DNA of 64,000 bases from Cohnella zeiphila (GTDB lineage: Bacteria > Bacillota > Bacilli > Paenibacillales > Paenibacillaceae): the NCBI RefSeq assembly GCF_014212055.1, contig NZ_JACJVO010000010.1, forward strand, positions 100,333-164,332. Direction: 5' to 3'. The notes under the pieces are model-generated. The model saw only the letters and a list, made by a program, of their open reading frames with translations, was not told the origin of the DNA and searched no databases. Positions within the stretch are counted from its first letter, which is position 1. Every line of letters begins with the position of its first letter. This document shows positions 34,428-44,072 of the stretch, in pieces. The translations under genes were made by a program, and so were the position numbers.

Positions 34428-36041
34428 TTAATCGCCGAAGCCGTTCTCGCTTCCCGCCGCCGCTTCCCGGTAAAGCACCGTCCGGTTCCGGCCGGTCTGC
34501 TTCGCCTGATAGAGCGCGCCGTCCGCCTGCCGGAACAGCGACTCCGCGTCCTCCGCGCCAGCCGGGAAAGAGGAGACGCCCAGCGACAGCGTCATCGCTT
34601 TGCCCACCGGACTGATCTCCCCTTCCGTTCTCGCGCGGATCCTCTCGGCGACCTCGAACGCCTGCTCCGCCGAAGCATAGGGCAGCAAAACGGCGAACTC
34701 CTCGCCCCCGTAGCGGCAGCAGTAATCCTCGTCCCGCTTCTCCTCCGTCATGATCCGGGCCAGGAACCGCAGCACCTCGTCGCCCTTCAGGTGCCCGTAC
34801 GTATCGTTAACCGACTTGAAGCGATCGAGGTCCAGCATGATAACGGCGAACGGCAGCCGCTGGCCGATCCAGCGGCCGACGATCAGATCCATCATCCGCC
34901 GGTTGGTCAGACCGGTCAGTTGGTCGGTATGGGCTTCCCGCGAGAAATCCTCCGCCTTCTGGTTCAGCGCCCGGAACGCTCCGGACACCGCCTGGTAAAG
35001 CTCGTTCGCCTCATAATTCCAATAACGCGGCGCTTCCGGCATGTCGACCGCCGCCTCTCCCCGGTTCAAACGGAACGCCAGCTGCGCCAGCCGGTTGATC
35101 GGCGCCGCCAGCCGTCTGGAGACAAGCAGGCCGAGCAGGAGCAGAACGGCTGCGAGGGGAGCCGAGACCGCCGCCATCCGCGTAACGGTCTGACCGACGT
35201 CCGAGTCGACGCTACTCGCCGGCGTCTGGGAGACGATGCCCCAGCCTACCGCGGGCACGATCGAGAAACCGGCCAGGAAGCGGATCCCCTCCGTGTTGCG
35301 GATGGCCATCTGGCCTCCGATGCCGTTCATGATCGACCGGACGGCCGGGTTCGCGGAGACGTTCTCCCCGATCCGCTCCGCTTCCGGATGGTAGATCAGA
35401 TTGCCGGAAGCGTCCACAACGTAGTAGTAGGAGCCGTTCTTGTTATCTTCCTGCTTGCCCAGAATGTTCTGGAACACGTTTTTCTCCTGCAGATAGATCG
35501 ATCCTCCGATAAAGCCCGCGTAAACCCCGTTCTCATCGTACACCGGGTAGCTGGCCAGGACGATCATTCGGCCGGTCGCCGCCTTATACGGCGCCGAGAT
35601 CATCGGCTTCTTGCCCGCCAGCGCCTGCTTCGCTTGCGTCGAGGTCAGCTTCTGCCCTTTGATGTTCAGAGCCTCGGGCGAAGTCGATACGACGGTGCCG
35701 CCAGCGTTTACCAGCACGACCGAATTGAAGTAAGGGACGGAGGCGCGCAGGAAGTCGATCTCCCGTTGAACGGCCGGCTCCGGCAAAGGTCCGCCCGAGA
35801 TCGATTCCGACGCCGACTTCAGCGTATCCTGCATCGACAGGATGATCGTCTGCGTCGTGCGGCTCAGCTCGTTGGCGGTAATCCGGTTCAGGTCCAGCGT
35901 GTTGCGCGTGAGAGCGCGGCTCTGAATCCGGTAGCCGACCGCGGTGCTCAGCGCCAGCGTCGCGGCGACCGAGATGAAGACGACGGCGAATATAATAAAG
36001 GAGAGTCTGACCCCTCTCCCTTTTCTCCTTGAAAGTTCCAT
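34428..36041 (-). CDS. dCache-HAMP diguanylate cyclase
   Basis: A 537-residue membrane protein that probably makes cyclic di-GMP from GTP in response to an external ligand. Two membrane helices (about 12-32 and about 270-290) flank an extracytoplasmic dCache sensor; a HAMP-like linker (RRLAAPINRLAQL) precedes the C-terminal GGDEF domain, with DQLTGLTNRR, MLDLDRFKSVNDTYGH and the active-site RYGGEEF. RDED five residues before GGEEF is an inhibitory-site RxxD, implying product feedback. The start is uncertain: neither the ATG at 36041 nor that at 36110 has a good ribosome site; I prefer 36041 because the membrane helix follows directly. Confidence 0.9.
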   Translation of the reverse strand: MELSRRKGRGVRLSFIIFAVVFISVAATLALSTAVGYRIQSRALTRNTLDLNRITANELSRTTQTIILSMQDTLKSASESISGGPLPEPAVQREIDFLRASVPYFNSVVLVNAGGTVVSTSPEALNIKGQKLTSTQAKQALAGKKPMISAPYKAATGRMIVLASYPVYDENGVYAGFIGGSIYLQEKNVFQNILGKQEDNKNGSYYYVVDASGNLIYHPEAERIGENVSANPAVRSIMNGIGGQMAIRNTEGIRFLAGFSIVPAVGWGIVSQTPASSVDSDVGQTVTRMAAVSAPLAAVLLLLGLLVSRRLAAPINRLAQLAFRLNRGEAAVDMPEAPRYWNYEANELYQAVSGAFRALNQKAEDFSREAHTDQLTGLTNRRMMDLIVGRWIGQRLPFAVIMLDLDRFKSVNDTYGHLKGDEVLRFLARIMTEEKRDEDYCCRYGGEEFAVLLPYASAEQAFEVAERIRARTEGEISPVGKAMTLSLGVSSFPAGAEDAESLFRQADGALYQAKQTGRNRTVLYREAAAGSENGFGD

Positions 36042-36146
36042 GCTTGAAAAGTACGGCACTTCCTTTCGACGATATAACGGCACGATTCGACAAAATTCGT
36101 TCTTTGCCATTTTACCATAAATCGGGCCTTCTCATATCCGGAACAA

Positions 36147-36191
36147 CAAAATAACCGCCCCGCGAGGTCCGAAAGACCTTGCGGAGCGGCT
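36147..36191 (-). terminator. rho-independent terminator after the oxidoreductase at 36211
   Basis: On the minus strand GCCGCTCCGCAAGGTC pairs with GACCTCGCGGGGCGG across TTTCG, followed by TTATTTTG. It lies 20 bases after the stop codon. Confidence 0.82.
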
Positions 36192-36210
36192 TGCCGACAA
36201 ATGGCGTTTT

Positions 36211-37287
36211 TTACAGGCTCCAGTCGAGCTTGACCTCGCCGCCGCTGCGGGAGGATTCGTAGATGGCGTCGATGATCAGGTTGCTGCGCAGCCCCGTCTC
36301 GGCGGACGTCCACGGCGTTTTGCCTTCGCGGACGCACTCGAGGAAGTGGCGGCTGAGGCGAACGCGCGCCCCTTCGTCTTCCTGGGGCGCGACAAGCGGA
36401 ATGTCGACCGCCTGATCGAACCGCTCGGTCAGGAACTTCCCTTCGTTCCCGCTCAAGTAAGCGCCGCCCTCGGTGCCCATCAGGTGCACGAACGGGCTGC
36501 TGTCCGTATTCATATGAACGGCCCAGCTCACTTCCAGCGTCAAGGAAGCGCCGTTCTCCATCTTGATGATGGCCGTGGCCAGGTCCTCGACGTCGTAGAT
36601 GCCGTTCCAGTTCGGCTTGCCCCACGTGCCGATCCCTTTCTTGCGGGGACCGAATTCGGCGTACGTCGACCCGTAAACGGACACCGGCTTCGGTTCGCCC
36701 ATCAGGTGGAACGCCAGGTCCAGCATATGCACGCCGATGTCGATCAGCGGGCCGCCGCCGGATTCCGCATGCTGCGTGAACCACGTGCCCCAGCCCGGAA
36801 TGCCTTTGCGGCGGTACCAGCCGGTCTTGGCCGTGTAGATGTCGCCCAGCTCGCCGCGCTCGATCTGCGCCTTCACTTGCAGCGGAAGCGCCTCCCAGCG
36901 CATCTGATGGGCGACCATCAGCACCTTGCCGGTGCGCTTCTGGGCCCGTACGATGTCCTTGGCGGCCGCCGCGTCAAGACCCATCGGCTTCTCCAGCAGC
37001 ACGTGCTTGCCGTGCTCGAGCGCCTGGATGGCCAGCGGCGCGTGGCTCTTGTTCGGAACCCCGATGATAACGGCGTCCAGGTCGTCCCGGGCGATCAATT
37101 CTTCCGGTGAATTCGCCACCGTCTTGATGCCGTATTGCTCCGCGCGCTGCTGCGCCAGCGGCAAATAAACGTCCGTAATGGCCGCGATCTCGCACTCGCC
37201 CGCCAGCTTGCCGAATTCCTGCAGATGTACGTTGCCGATATTGCCCGCGCCGATCAGGCCGATGCGGACCTTGTTCGTGGATGTCAT
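36211..37287 (-). CDS. Gfo/Idh/MocA family sugar oxidoreductase
   Basis: A 358-residue NAD(P)-dependent dehydrogenase. The Rossmann motif is VRIGLIGAGNIGNVHLQEF, the cofactor/catalytic lysine lies in GKHVLLEKPMGLD, and the C-terminal domain contains GGGPLIDIGVHMLDLAFHLM with the usual Asp and His. Family members oxidise or epimerise sugars and inositols. It stands alone between a mechanosensitive channel gene and a diguanylate cyclase gene, so the pathway is unclear. The ATG at 37287 has GGAGG eleven bases upstream; an upstream in-frame ATG at 37305 overlaps that site. Confidence 0.91.
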   Translation of the reverse strand: MTSTNKVRIGLIGAGNIGNVHLQEFGKLAGECEIAAITDVYLPLAQQRAEQYGIKTVANSPEELIARDDLDAVIIGVPNKSHAPLAIQALEHGKHVLLEKPMGLDAAAAKDIVRAQKRTGKVLMVAHQMRWEALPLQVKAQIERGELGDIYTAKTGWYRRKGIPGWGTWFTQHAESGGGPLIDIGVHMLDLAFHLMGEPKPVSVYGSTYAEFGPRKKGIGTWGKPNWNGIYDVEDLATAIIKMENGASLTLEVSWAVHMNTDSSPFVHLMGTEGGAYLSGNEGKFLTERFDQAVDIPLVAPQEDEGARVRLSRHFLECVREGKTPWTSAETGLRSNLIIDAIYESSRSGGEVKLDWSL

Positions 37288-37436
37288 CGAATGGTAAACC
37301 TCCATTGTGGTGGTATGGCGCCGCCGATGCCGGACATGCGCATGATCCTCTTCATCATACCCCAACGGTTCCCGGGAATTCGATGTCCGATTTGGCTCTT
37401 TTTATATCCGGCGTGGGGATTCGCACAAGCCGCGAC

Positions 37437-38678
37437 TCAGGACGGCTCCGCCCGCAACAGATGCTTCATGTCGTGACCGGACGGATTCTGGAACACCCGA
37501 AGGCCGAATTCCGGCGCCACGGCGAAGATATGGTCGAAAATGTCGGACTGCACCCCTTCGTACACGTTCCAGGCCGTATCGTTCGTGAAGGCGTAAATCT
37601 CGAGCGGCAAGCCGTTCTCCGTGGGGCTGAGCTGCCGGACGATCCGCGTCATGCCCTTGTGAATCTTGGGATGATGTTCGAGATAACGTTCGATGTACGC
37701 CCGGAATACGCCTACGTTCGTCATCGCCCGGCCGTTCGCTTTGCTGGAGCGATCGATCCCGTTTTCCTCGTTGTACCGTTCGATTTCCTTCTCCTTTTCG
37801 CTCAAATAGCCGCTGAGAAAATGAATTTGCTTGAATTTCCCGATCATATCGGGCGTGCAGAAAACGATGCTGCTCATATCCAAGCAAACCGCGCGCTTGA
37901 TTCGCCTCCCGCCGGATTTTTGCATGCCTCTCCAGTTCTTGAACGAATCCGAGATCAGCGCATACGTCGGAATGGTCGTGATCGTCTTGTCGAAGTTCTG
38001 CACTTTCACCGTGTTGAGCGAGATGTCGACGATATCTCCGTCCGCGCCGTATTTGGGCATCTCGATCCAATCGCCGACGCGCACCATATCGTTGGACGTC
38101 AGCTGCACCCCCGCCACCAGACCGAGCAGCGAATCTTTGAAAATCAGCATGACGACGGCCGACAAGGCGCCGATTCCGCTGAGCAGAATAAGCGGGCTCT
38201 CGCCGATCAGATTGGAGATGACCAGAATGCCGCCGATGACGAACACGAAAATTTTCACGACTTGAATATAGCCCCGGATCGGCCTGCTCTTGGAAATCTC
38301 GAAGGTGGTGTAATAGTCGTTCACGGAACTCAGGAGGGCGTCCGACACGAGGATCGCCGCGACGATCATGTAGATGACGACGCCTTTCCCGATCCAGTGC
38401 TGGTACGACGGGAAAGAGAAGGAAAAATAATAAATGATGACGGCGGGAACGAAGTGCGAGAGCTTATGGATGACCTTCCGCTCCAGCATATAATTATCCC
38501 ACTTCATTCGGTTGTTATGAATGTAGTGGGCAATAACCCGGATCACGACCTTCTTCGTAATAAAGCTGGCCAGTATGCACAACGCCGCAATCGCCGCGAT
38601 CATGATCGCATTGGAAAGATAGACGGCCGTCTCGGCCCGGACTCCTAAATCGGCAAGCAGGTTTTTGATGAACTCCAT
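37437..38678 (-). CDS. MscS-family mechanosensitive channel, YbdG-like
   Basis: A 413-residue membrane protein with about five N-terminal membrane helices, then the MscS core: pore helix LILLSGIGALSAVVMLIFKD followed by SLLGLVAGVQLTSNDMVRVG and the beta domain VGDWIEMPKYGADGDIVDIS with VKVQNFDKTITTIPTYALIS. The long insert after NWRGMQKSGGRRIKRAVCLD (about 70 residues) is characteristic of the YbdG/MscM branch, which gives small-conductance protection from osmotic down-shock. GGGAGG is five bases before the ATG. Confidence 0.93.
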   Translation of the reverse strand: MEFIKNLLADLGVRAETAVYLSNAIMIAAIAALCILASFITKKVVIRVIAHYIHNNRMKWDNYMLERKVIHKLSHFVPAVIIYYFSFSFPSYQHWIGKGVVIYMIVAAILVSDALLSSVNDYYTTFEISKSRPIRGYIQVVKIFVFVIGGILVISNLIGESPLILLSGIGALSAVVMLIFKDSLLGLVAGVQLTSNDMVRVGDWIEMPKYGADGDIVDISLNTVKVQNFDKTITTIPTYALISDSFKNWRGMQKSGGRRIKRAVCLDMSSIVFCTPDMIGKFKQIHFLSGYLSEKEKEIERYNEENGIDRSSKANGRAMTNVGVFRAYIERYLEHHPKIHKGMTRIVRQLSPTENGLPLEIYAFTNDTAWNVYEGVQSDIFDHIFAVAPEFGLRVFQNPSGHDMKHLLRAEPS

Positions 38679-39206
38679 ACATTCCTCCCAGACACGTTTT
38701 GCTTCTAAAACTATAACAAACTTTGGCGGGAGGTTGAAGGTCGGTTCGGCAAAAGGGGGAGCGAGCCCAAACGTTAACGAAACTCAGCGGCGCTATTCCG
38801 GCAAAATCAAGATCAGCCCAAACGTAACGAAACAGAGAGACCTTATTCGGGCAAAGGGCGGCCGATTCCCTGGTGAAACTGGCAAATAAGCCTTCTAGGA
38901 TTCGTTAGAACGCACTCCTCCCTCTTTTCCACCAAATAAGATCGCGTAGTTTCGTTAGAGCGCGAGACCGGATCATGCTCGGACGCTTGCACGCATGGCT
39001 TACGCCATTGAAAAAGAGAGGCGTCTTTGTCTTTGTCTCAAAAACTTTCTATGAACGCTTGAAGCTTACCCGACGTCATGTCTTATCATCAAACACGCCG
39101 GTAATGTCTCGCGCGAAAAAGGAGAGGGTCATGACACGAGGATTGGAAAGTTGGGAACCTTCCGAAATGAGCGAGGTTTTATCCAGAGACGACCCAAGGA
39201 GGACAA
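38679..39206. repeat. 528-bp divergent intergenic region with AACGAAAC-type repeats
   Basis: No gene is supported. Two forward elements (AACGAAAC at 38776 and 38826, 50 bp apart) are followed by two reverse elements (TTCGTTAG near 38900 and 38951, 51 bp apart). The first, with its flank AGCGGCGCTATTCCGGCAAAA, is nearly identical to the reverse complement of 21625-21655. The rest (38960-39206) must contain the efflux pump promoter; I see no convincing one. Confidence 0.8.
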
Positions 39207-40799
39207 ATGATGAACGTTGCCAAAGGAACCGAGTTACAAGCAGGCATTCGGGAATGGACGGGGCTTGCGGTGCTGGCTCTGCCCGCTCTTCTTGTCTCGA
39301 TCGACCTCTCCGTCATGATCCTCGCGCTTCCGCATATTGCCGCCAATCTCGGCGCCGACAGCGCCCAGCAGCTGTGGATCGTCGACATCTACGGCTTCAT
39401 GCTCGCTGGATTCTTGATTACGATGGGCACGCTGGGCGACCGGATCGGCCGCCGCAAGCTGCTGTTGTTCGGCTCGGCGGTTTTCGGAATCGCCTCGATA
39501 TGGGCATCCTTTTCCCGCAGCGCCGAGATGCTTATCGGGGCGCGGGCATTGCTTGGCATCGCCGGAGCGACGGTATCTCCCTCGACGCTGGCGTTGATAA
39601 GCAACATGTTCCGCATCCACAAGCAGCGCTCCCTTGCCGTCGGCATATGGTTGACGTGCTCCATGGGCGGCATGGCGCTTGGACCGGTCGTCGGGGGCAT
39701 CCTGTTGGATCATTTCCGGTGGGGTTCGATCTTCCTGATGGGCGTACCGGTCATGCTGCTTCTGATCGTAACCGGGCCGCTGCTGCTGCCCGAGTACCGT
39801 AACCCAGAAGCCGGCCGGTTGGATGGGACGAGCGTCTTCTTGTCGCTGGGAACCATTCTGCCGGCCATATACGGCCTAAAGGAAATCGCCAAGCACGGCC
39901 TGCAGATCGTACCGTTGCTGTTCATCTTGACAGGCGCCGTCCTCGGTGCGGCATTCGTGTCGCGGCAGCGCGGTCTGACGTCCCCTTTGCTGGACCTTCG
40001 CTTGTTTGCCAGCCCCGGATTCGGCGCCTCCTTGGGAGGAATGTTCGGGATTACGCTGACAGGCGCAACCATGCTCTTCGTCGCGCAGTACCTTCAATTC
40101 GTGCAAGGAATGTCGCCGCTTGCGTCGGGGTTGTACATGCTTCCCGGAGTTTTTGGTTCGATGGCCGGGATGTTCATCTCGCCGCTCGTCGCGCGCCGAA
40201 TCCGCCCCGCCCGCCTTATCGGAATGGGCCTCTTGATCTCGGCAATCGGCTGTCTGCTGCTGACCCAAGCGGGGACTGAATCCCATCCCGCCATTCTGGT
40301 GGTCGGGTATGCCTTGTTTAACCTGGGCTCGGCCCCGCTTCCGAGTCTTTCAAGCGACTTGGTCATCGGCTCGGCTCCGCCCGAGAAGGCGGGATCGGCG
40401 GCGGCCATGCTGCAGACCAGCGGCGAATTCGCCTTCGCCCTGGGCATCGCGGTCCTGGGCAGCATCGGCACGGTCATTTACCGCGGCCGAGTCGCGGACG
40501 CCATTCCTGCCGGCTTGCCGGCGTCCGCGGTACAAGCGTCCCGCGACAGCTTGGCCGGTGCCGCGACCGTAGCGGAGGGCCTCCCCGAGCGGATCGGGAC
40601 GGCGCTTCTCACCGGTGCCCGCGAGGCCTTCGACGGCGGGATGCACGTTGTTGCGGCAGCCAGCGGAGCGATTATGCTGGGCACGATCCTCCTTGTCGCG
40701 ACGCGTCTCCGGCACGTACGGCCCATCGGAGAGACTCTCCCTAACCAAACCGAGAGGATTCCGGAAGCAGGATCGGGCGCTGCCGAAGAATCCATCTAG
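39207..40799 (+). CDS. DHA2-type MFS multidrug efflux transporter (SmvA/QacA-like)
   Basis: A 530-residue proton-coupled exporter with about 14 membrane segments. Signatures: LALPHIAANLGADSAQQLW in helix 1, motif A as GTLGDRIGRRKLLLFG, the antiporter motif C as GLLG-like GIAGATVSPSTLALI, and ALGPVVGGILLDHFRWGSIF. These match the QacA/SmvA group that exports cationic antiseptics and dyes. AAGGAGG precedes two adjacent ATGs (39207 and 39210); either can be the start. No TetR or MarR repressor is adjacent, which is unusual for this class. Confidence 0.92.
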   Translation: MMNVAKGTELQAGIREWTGLAVLALPALLVSIDLSVMILALPHIAANLGADSAQQLWIVDIYGFMLAGFLITMGTLGDRIGRRKLLLFGSAVFGIASIWASFSRSAEMLIGARALLGIAGATVSPSTLALISNMFRIHKQRSLAVGIWLTCSMGGMALGPVVGGILLDHFRWGSIFLMGVPVMLLLIVTGPLLLPEYRNPEAGRLDGTSVFLSLGTILPAIYGLKEIAKHGLQIVPLLFILTGAVLGAAFVSRQRGLTSPLLDLRLFASPGFGASLGGMFGITLTGATMLFVAQYLQFVQGMSPLASGLYMLPGVFGSMAGMFISPLVARRIRPARLIGMGLLISAIGCLLLTQAGTESHPAILVVGYALFNLGSAPLPSLSSDLVIGSAPPEKAGSAAAMLQTSGEFAFALGIAVLGSIGTVIYRGRVADAIPAGLPASAVQASRDSLAGAATVAEGLPERIGTALLTGAREAFDGGMHVVAAASGAIMLGTILLVATRLRHVRPIGETLPNQTERIPEAGSGAAEESI

Positions 40800-40819
40800 C
40801 ATTCGTTCCTCGTCTCCTC

Positions 40820-42223
40820 CTAGCCCGAATGCGAGCGTGTCCGCCCGGGCTGCCGGCGAAGCGCGGCTCGGCCTCGGCCGAGCCGAAGCCGCTTCAGGCC
40901 CTGTACGAGCGGCCGGTCGATCAGACGCTCGAAAGCGACGGCGAGCGCGGCGATCGGGGGGATCGACAGCAGGATGGCTAGCGTGACCGCCGAAGGGTAG
41001 GGAAAGGCCGAATGCAGCCTTGCGAACAGCCAGCTCGACCAGCTGCACAGCACGGCGAAATGAACGAGATAAATAGAAAAAGAAAGCCGGCCGAGCGTTC
41101 TCATCGCCCCGCCCGACAGCAGGCGCTGCGCCCGCGGGCTGAGCAGCAGGCCGAGCAGCAGCAGGAACGAGCCCAAGATGCGGCAGCCGATCGGATCGAG
41201 CGGAGAGCCGGGGCCGACCGGCAGCCAGCCGTACCACGGGCCCGGCGGAACGACGTACGGATAGGAGCCGAGGTAAAAGCCGATTGCGCCGCAAGCCCCG
41301 GCCGCGACGCCGCCGAATATCCGGCGCTTCCGAAGCGCCCCCGCGCCCCGGCCGTCGCCCGCTTCCGCTTCGTTATCCGGCGAACTCGAGCCGGAAACTT
41401 CACCGTTCGAACGCCACGGCCAAGCGCCGGAACGCGACCATTCGCAAGCGATCATGCCGAGCCAGAAGCCCAGGTAGTACGTGTTCCAGGTCAGCCGCAG
41501 CCCCGCCGCGTAAACCAGCCAACGCGCGAAGGACCAGCCGCGCCCCCGGCTGCCGCCGAACGCGAGCAGCACGGCGAACACCGACAGCGAGCCGAACCAC
41601 TCGTACGTCATCGTCCACAGCACCGGATTATAGGCCATGCCGTAGCGAAAAAAGGTGTGCCACAGCGTCTGCCCCGCAGCCTCGGCCGGCGTCGGCGTCA
41701 CGCTCCACGGATCGGGCATCGTCGCCAGCGTCAGCTGTCTTGTCTCCGGATAGAAAGACAAGCCGGCCGCCATCAGGCACCAGATCAGCAGTACCGACGC
41801 GAGCGCGGGCAGCGCCAGCCGGAAGTAGCGGCGCAGCGCGCTCTCCGCCACCGCCTTGCGGCCGCCGCCGCGGAACGTCTTCACGCTCAGCACGTACCCG
41901 CTCAGCACGAAAAACAGGCAGACGGCGAAATTGCCGTTCCACAGCCCGTTCAGCGGCGTCTGCGGAGCGTAACGGTCAAACGCCGTATGTACGATGGCCG
42001 GGTTGCGCTCGAACATGGCCGGCAGCAGCACCTGGAAGAAATGCGCCAGCACGACGGCGCATGCCGCGATGCCGCGCATTCCCTCCAGGTGCTCCAGCTT
42101 CCTCTCCCCGCTTGCCGTCCTTCCTCCGCCTCCATGCGCGGTCTCCACGCTTCCTCCTCCATCGTCAGGCATTCCCGCCGCGCGGATTCTCCTGCCTTCC
42201 GGAAGACCCGGCTCGCCGCTCAT
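40820..42223 (-). CDS. acyltransferase-3 family membrane O-acyltransferase
   Basis: A 467-residue integral membrane protein with about ten membrane segments. Family motifs: LEHLEGMRGIAACAVVLAHF near residue 38 with the conserved Arg and His, then FAVCLFFVLSGYVLSVKTF and RRYFRLALPALA. Members such as OafA O-acetylate surface polysaccharides or other glycans. Its ATG overlaps the stop of the MalG-type permease as ATGA and has no good ribosome site of its own, so translation is coupled to the importer; an internal ATG at 42172 is the alternative start. A glycan acyltransferase joined to a sugar importer operon is unusual. Confidence 0.88.
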   Translation of the reverse strand: MSGEPGLPEGRRIRAAGMPDDGGGSVETAHGGGGRTASGERKLEHLEGMRGIAACAVVLAHFFQVLLPAMFERNPAIVHTAFDRYAPQTPLNGLWNGNFAVCLFFVLSGYVLSVKTFRGGGRKAVAESALRRYFRLALPALASVLLIWCLMAAGLSFYPETRQLTLATMPDPWSVTPTPAEAAGQTLWHTFFRYGMAYNPVLWTMTYEWFGSLSVFAVLLAFGGSRGRGWSFARWLVYAAGLRLTWNTYYLGFWLGMIACEWSRSGAWPWRSNGEVSGSSSPDNEAEAGDGRGAGALRKRRIFGGVAAGACGAIGFYLGSYPYVVPPGPWYGWLPVGPGSPLDPIGCRILGSFLLLLGLLLSPRAQRLLSGGAMRTLGRLSFSIYLVHFAVLCSWSSWLFARLHSAFPYPSAVTLAILLSIPPIAALAVAFERLIDRPLVQGLKRLRLGRGRAALRRQPGRTRSHSG

Positions 42224-43116
42224 TTGAGACCCGTCAGCGCCGAGCCGGATTTCATGAAGTACTTCTGCCCGAAGAAATACAGCACGATCATCGGCAGCGT
42301 TACCAGAGCGGATGCGGCCATCAGCTGCTCCCACTGCGCCCCGTGATCCTGCAGGAAGCCTTGCAGGCCGACGGTGATCGTCCACTTGGACGCGTCGTTC
42401 AAATAGATAAGCGGCCCCATAAAATCGGTGTAGGACGCGACGAACGTAAACAGCGCGATCGTCATCAGCGGCGGCTGCAGCAGCGGAAGCATGATCCGGG
42501 CGTAAATGCGCAGTTCGGAGGCGCCGTCGATCTTCGCCGCTTCGATCAGTTCGGTCGGCAGCCCGAGCATGAACTGCCGCAGCAGGAAGATATAGAACGG
42601 TGCTCCGAAGAAGCTGCCGATCGTCAGCGGAAGGAACGTGCCGACCCAGCCGAGCTTGGAGAAGATGATGTACACCGGAATGAGCTGCACCTGTCCCGGC
42701 AAAATCATCGTCCCCACGATCAGCGAGAAAACGAGGCCCCGCCCCGACCACGGAATCTTCGAGATCGAATAGGCCACGAGCGGCGCGGACAGCAGCTGTC
42801 CGGCGATGTTGATCGCGCAAAGCAGCAGCGTGTTGCCCATATAGCGGCCGAACGGAATGGCCGACACGGCGTCGGCGTAATTCGACCAGCGCCAATGCTC
42901 CGGAAGCAGCGACGGCGGCACGGCGAAAATCTCCTCCGGCGTCTTGACCGCGGTCAGAAACAGCCACACGATCGGAAACAGGAACAGACAACCGACAAGG
43001 ATGAGCGCCGTATGAGGCGCGATCGTGCGCGTCAGCAGCTTGCGCCGCGAACGGACGGAGCGGGCGGGAACAGCGGCGGCGGCGACGGTTGTCGTCTTCG
43101 GACTCGTCCGGCTCAT
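42220..43116 (-). CDS. MalG-type sugar ABC transporter permease (importer A)
   Basis: A 298-residue CUT1 permease with six membrane segments and the EAA loop as LIEAAKIDGASELRIYARIM. Residues 1-30 are a basic cytoplasmic tail rich in Ser/Thr/Ala. GGAGGGG lies before the ATG at 43116, two bases after the partner permease ends. It works with the MalF-like subunit and the lipoprotein encoded just before; the ATPase is not encoded here. Confidence 0.93.
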   Translation of the reverse strand: MSRTSPKTTTVAAAAVPARSVRSRRKLLTRTIAPHTALILVGCLFLFPIVWLFLTAVKTPEEIFAVPPSLLPEHWRWSNYADAVSAIPFGRYMGNTLLLCAINIAGQLLSAPLVAYSISKIPWSGRGLVFSLIVGTMILPGQVQLIPVYIIFSKLGWVGTFLPLTIGSFFGAPFYIFLLRQFMLGLPTELIEAAKIDGASELRIYARIMLPLLQPPLMTIALFTFVASYTDFMGPLIYLNDASKWTITVGLQGFLQDHGAQWEQLMAASALVTLPMIVLYFFGQKYFMKSGSALTGLK

Positions 43117-43117
43117 G

Positions 43118-44062
43118 TCAATCCCCTCCGTAGTAAACCCAGCGGGCCGATGTTTTGAGCACAACCAGCGTCAGCAGCACGACGATCACGAACAGGATCC
43201 AGGCGAGCGCCGAGGCGTAACCCATTTTCAAATAGATGAAGGCGTTCTGGTATAAATAAATGGCGTAGAAGAACAGCGACTGGTCCGGCCCGCCCATCGT
43301 GCCGGAGTTCGCGCCGCCGCCGAGGATGAACGACTCGGTGAAAATTTGCATCGCGCCGATCAGTCCCATCAGGAACTGAAAAAGCAGAATCGGCGACAAC
43401 CCCGGCAGCGTAATGTGCCAGATGCGGCGGTACCAGGCGGCCCCGTCGATCGAGGCCGCTTCATAGTACTGCTGCGGAATGCCCTGCAGCGCCGCGAGAA
43501 AGATGAGCGCGCCCGCCCCCGAGCCCCACAGCCCCATCATGATGAGCGAAGGCTTCGTGTAATTCGGGTCGAGCAGCCAGGCCGGATCGTTCAGCCCGAC
43601 GGAGCGCAGGACGATATTGACCAGACCGTAATCCGGGTTCAGCAGCCAGGTCCACAGGATCGCGCTCGCCACGATCGGGATGACCGCCGGAACGTAATAC
43701 AGCGTGCGGTAGAAGGTGATGCCGCGCACCTTCAGATTGAGCAGCAGCGCGACCAGCAAGCTGGCGACCAGACCGATCGGCATCGCGATGAACGCCATGT
43801 AGAACGTATTGCTCAGCGCCTTATAGAAGCTCGGGTCGGATAGGATCGCCCGGTAGTTGGCCAGACCGATCCACTTCGGCGCCGAGAACAGATCGTAGCT
43901 CGTAAAGCTGTAATACAGCGAGCCGAAAAAAGGATAAACGGTAAACGCGAGAAACCCGATGATCCAAGGCGAGGCGAAGGCGGCCCCGGTCCAGAAGATG
44001 CGCCGTTTGCGCTGCCGCGGCGTGCTTTGCTTGACGGGGCGGTCCAGCGTGCGGGTGCTCAT
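43118..44062 (-). CDS. MalF/UgpA-type sugar ABC transporter permease (importer A)
   Basis: A 314-residue CUT1 permease. Membrane segments begin with FASPWIIGFLAFTVYPFFGS, followed by the family pattern SLYYSFTSYDLFSAPKWIGL. The EAA loop is YYEAASIDGAAWYRRIWHIT. The start is ten bases after the binding-protein stop with AAGGCGG upstream. It forms the membrane heterodimer with the MalG-type subunit. Confidence 0.93.
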   Translation of the reverse strand: MSTRTLDRPVKQSTPRQRKRRIFWTGAAFASPWIIGFLAFTVYPFFGSLYYSFTSYDLFSAPKWIGLANYRAILSDPSFYKALSNTFYMAFIAMPIGLVASLLVALLLNLKVRGITFYRTLYYVPAVIPIVASAILWTWLLNPDYGLVNIVLRSVGLNDPAWLLDPNYTKPSLIMMGLWGSGAGALIFLAALQGIPQQYYEAASIDGAAWYRRIWHITLPGLSPILLFQFLMGLIGAMQIFTESFILGGGANSGTMGGPDQSLFFYAIYLYQNAFIYLKMGYASALAWILFVIVVLLTLVVLKTSARWVYYGGD

Positions 44063-44072
44063 CCCGGCCGCC

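Noticed and set aside
38665..38889. Small plus-strand gene upstream of the MFS pump
   Set aside because: It begins inside the channel gene start region and reads through the dispersed repeat; the shared peptide with 21.6 kb comes from the repeat, not from a protein family.
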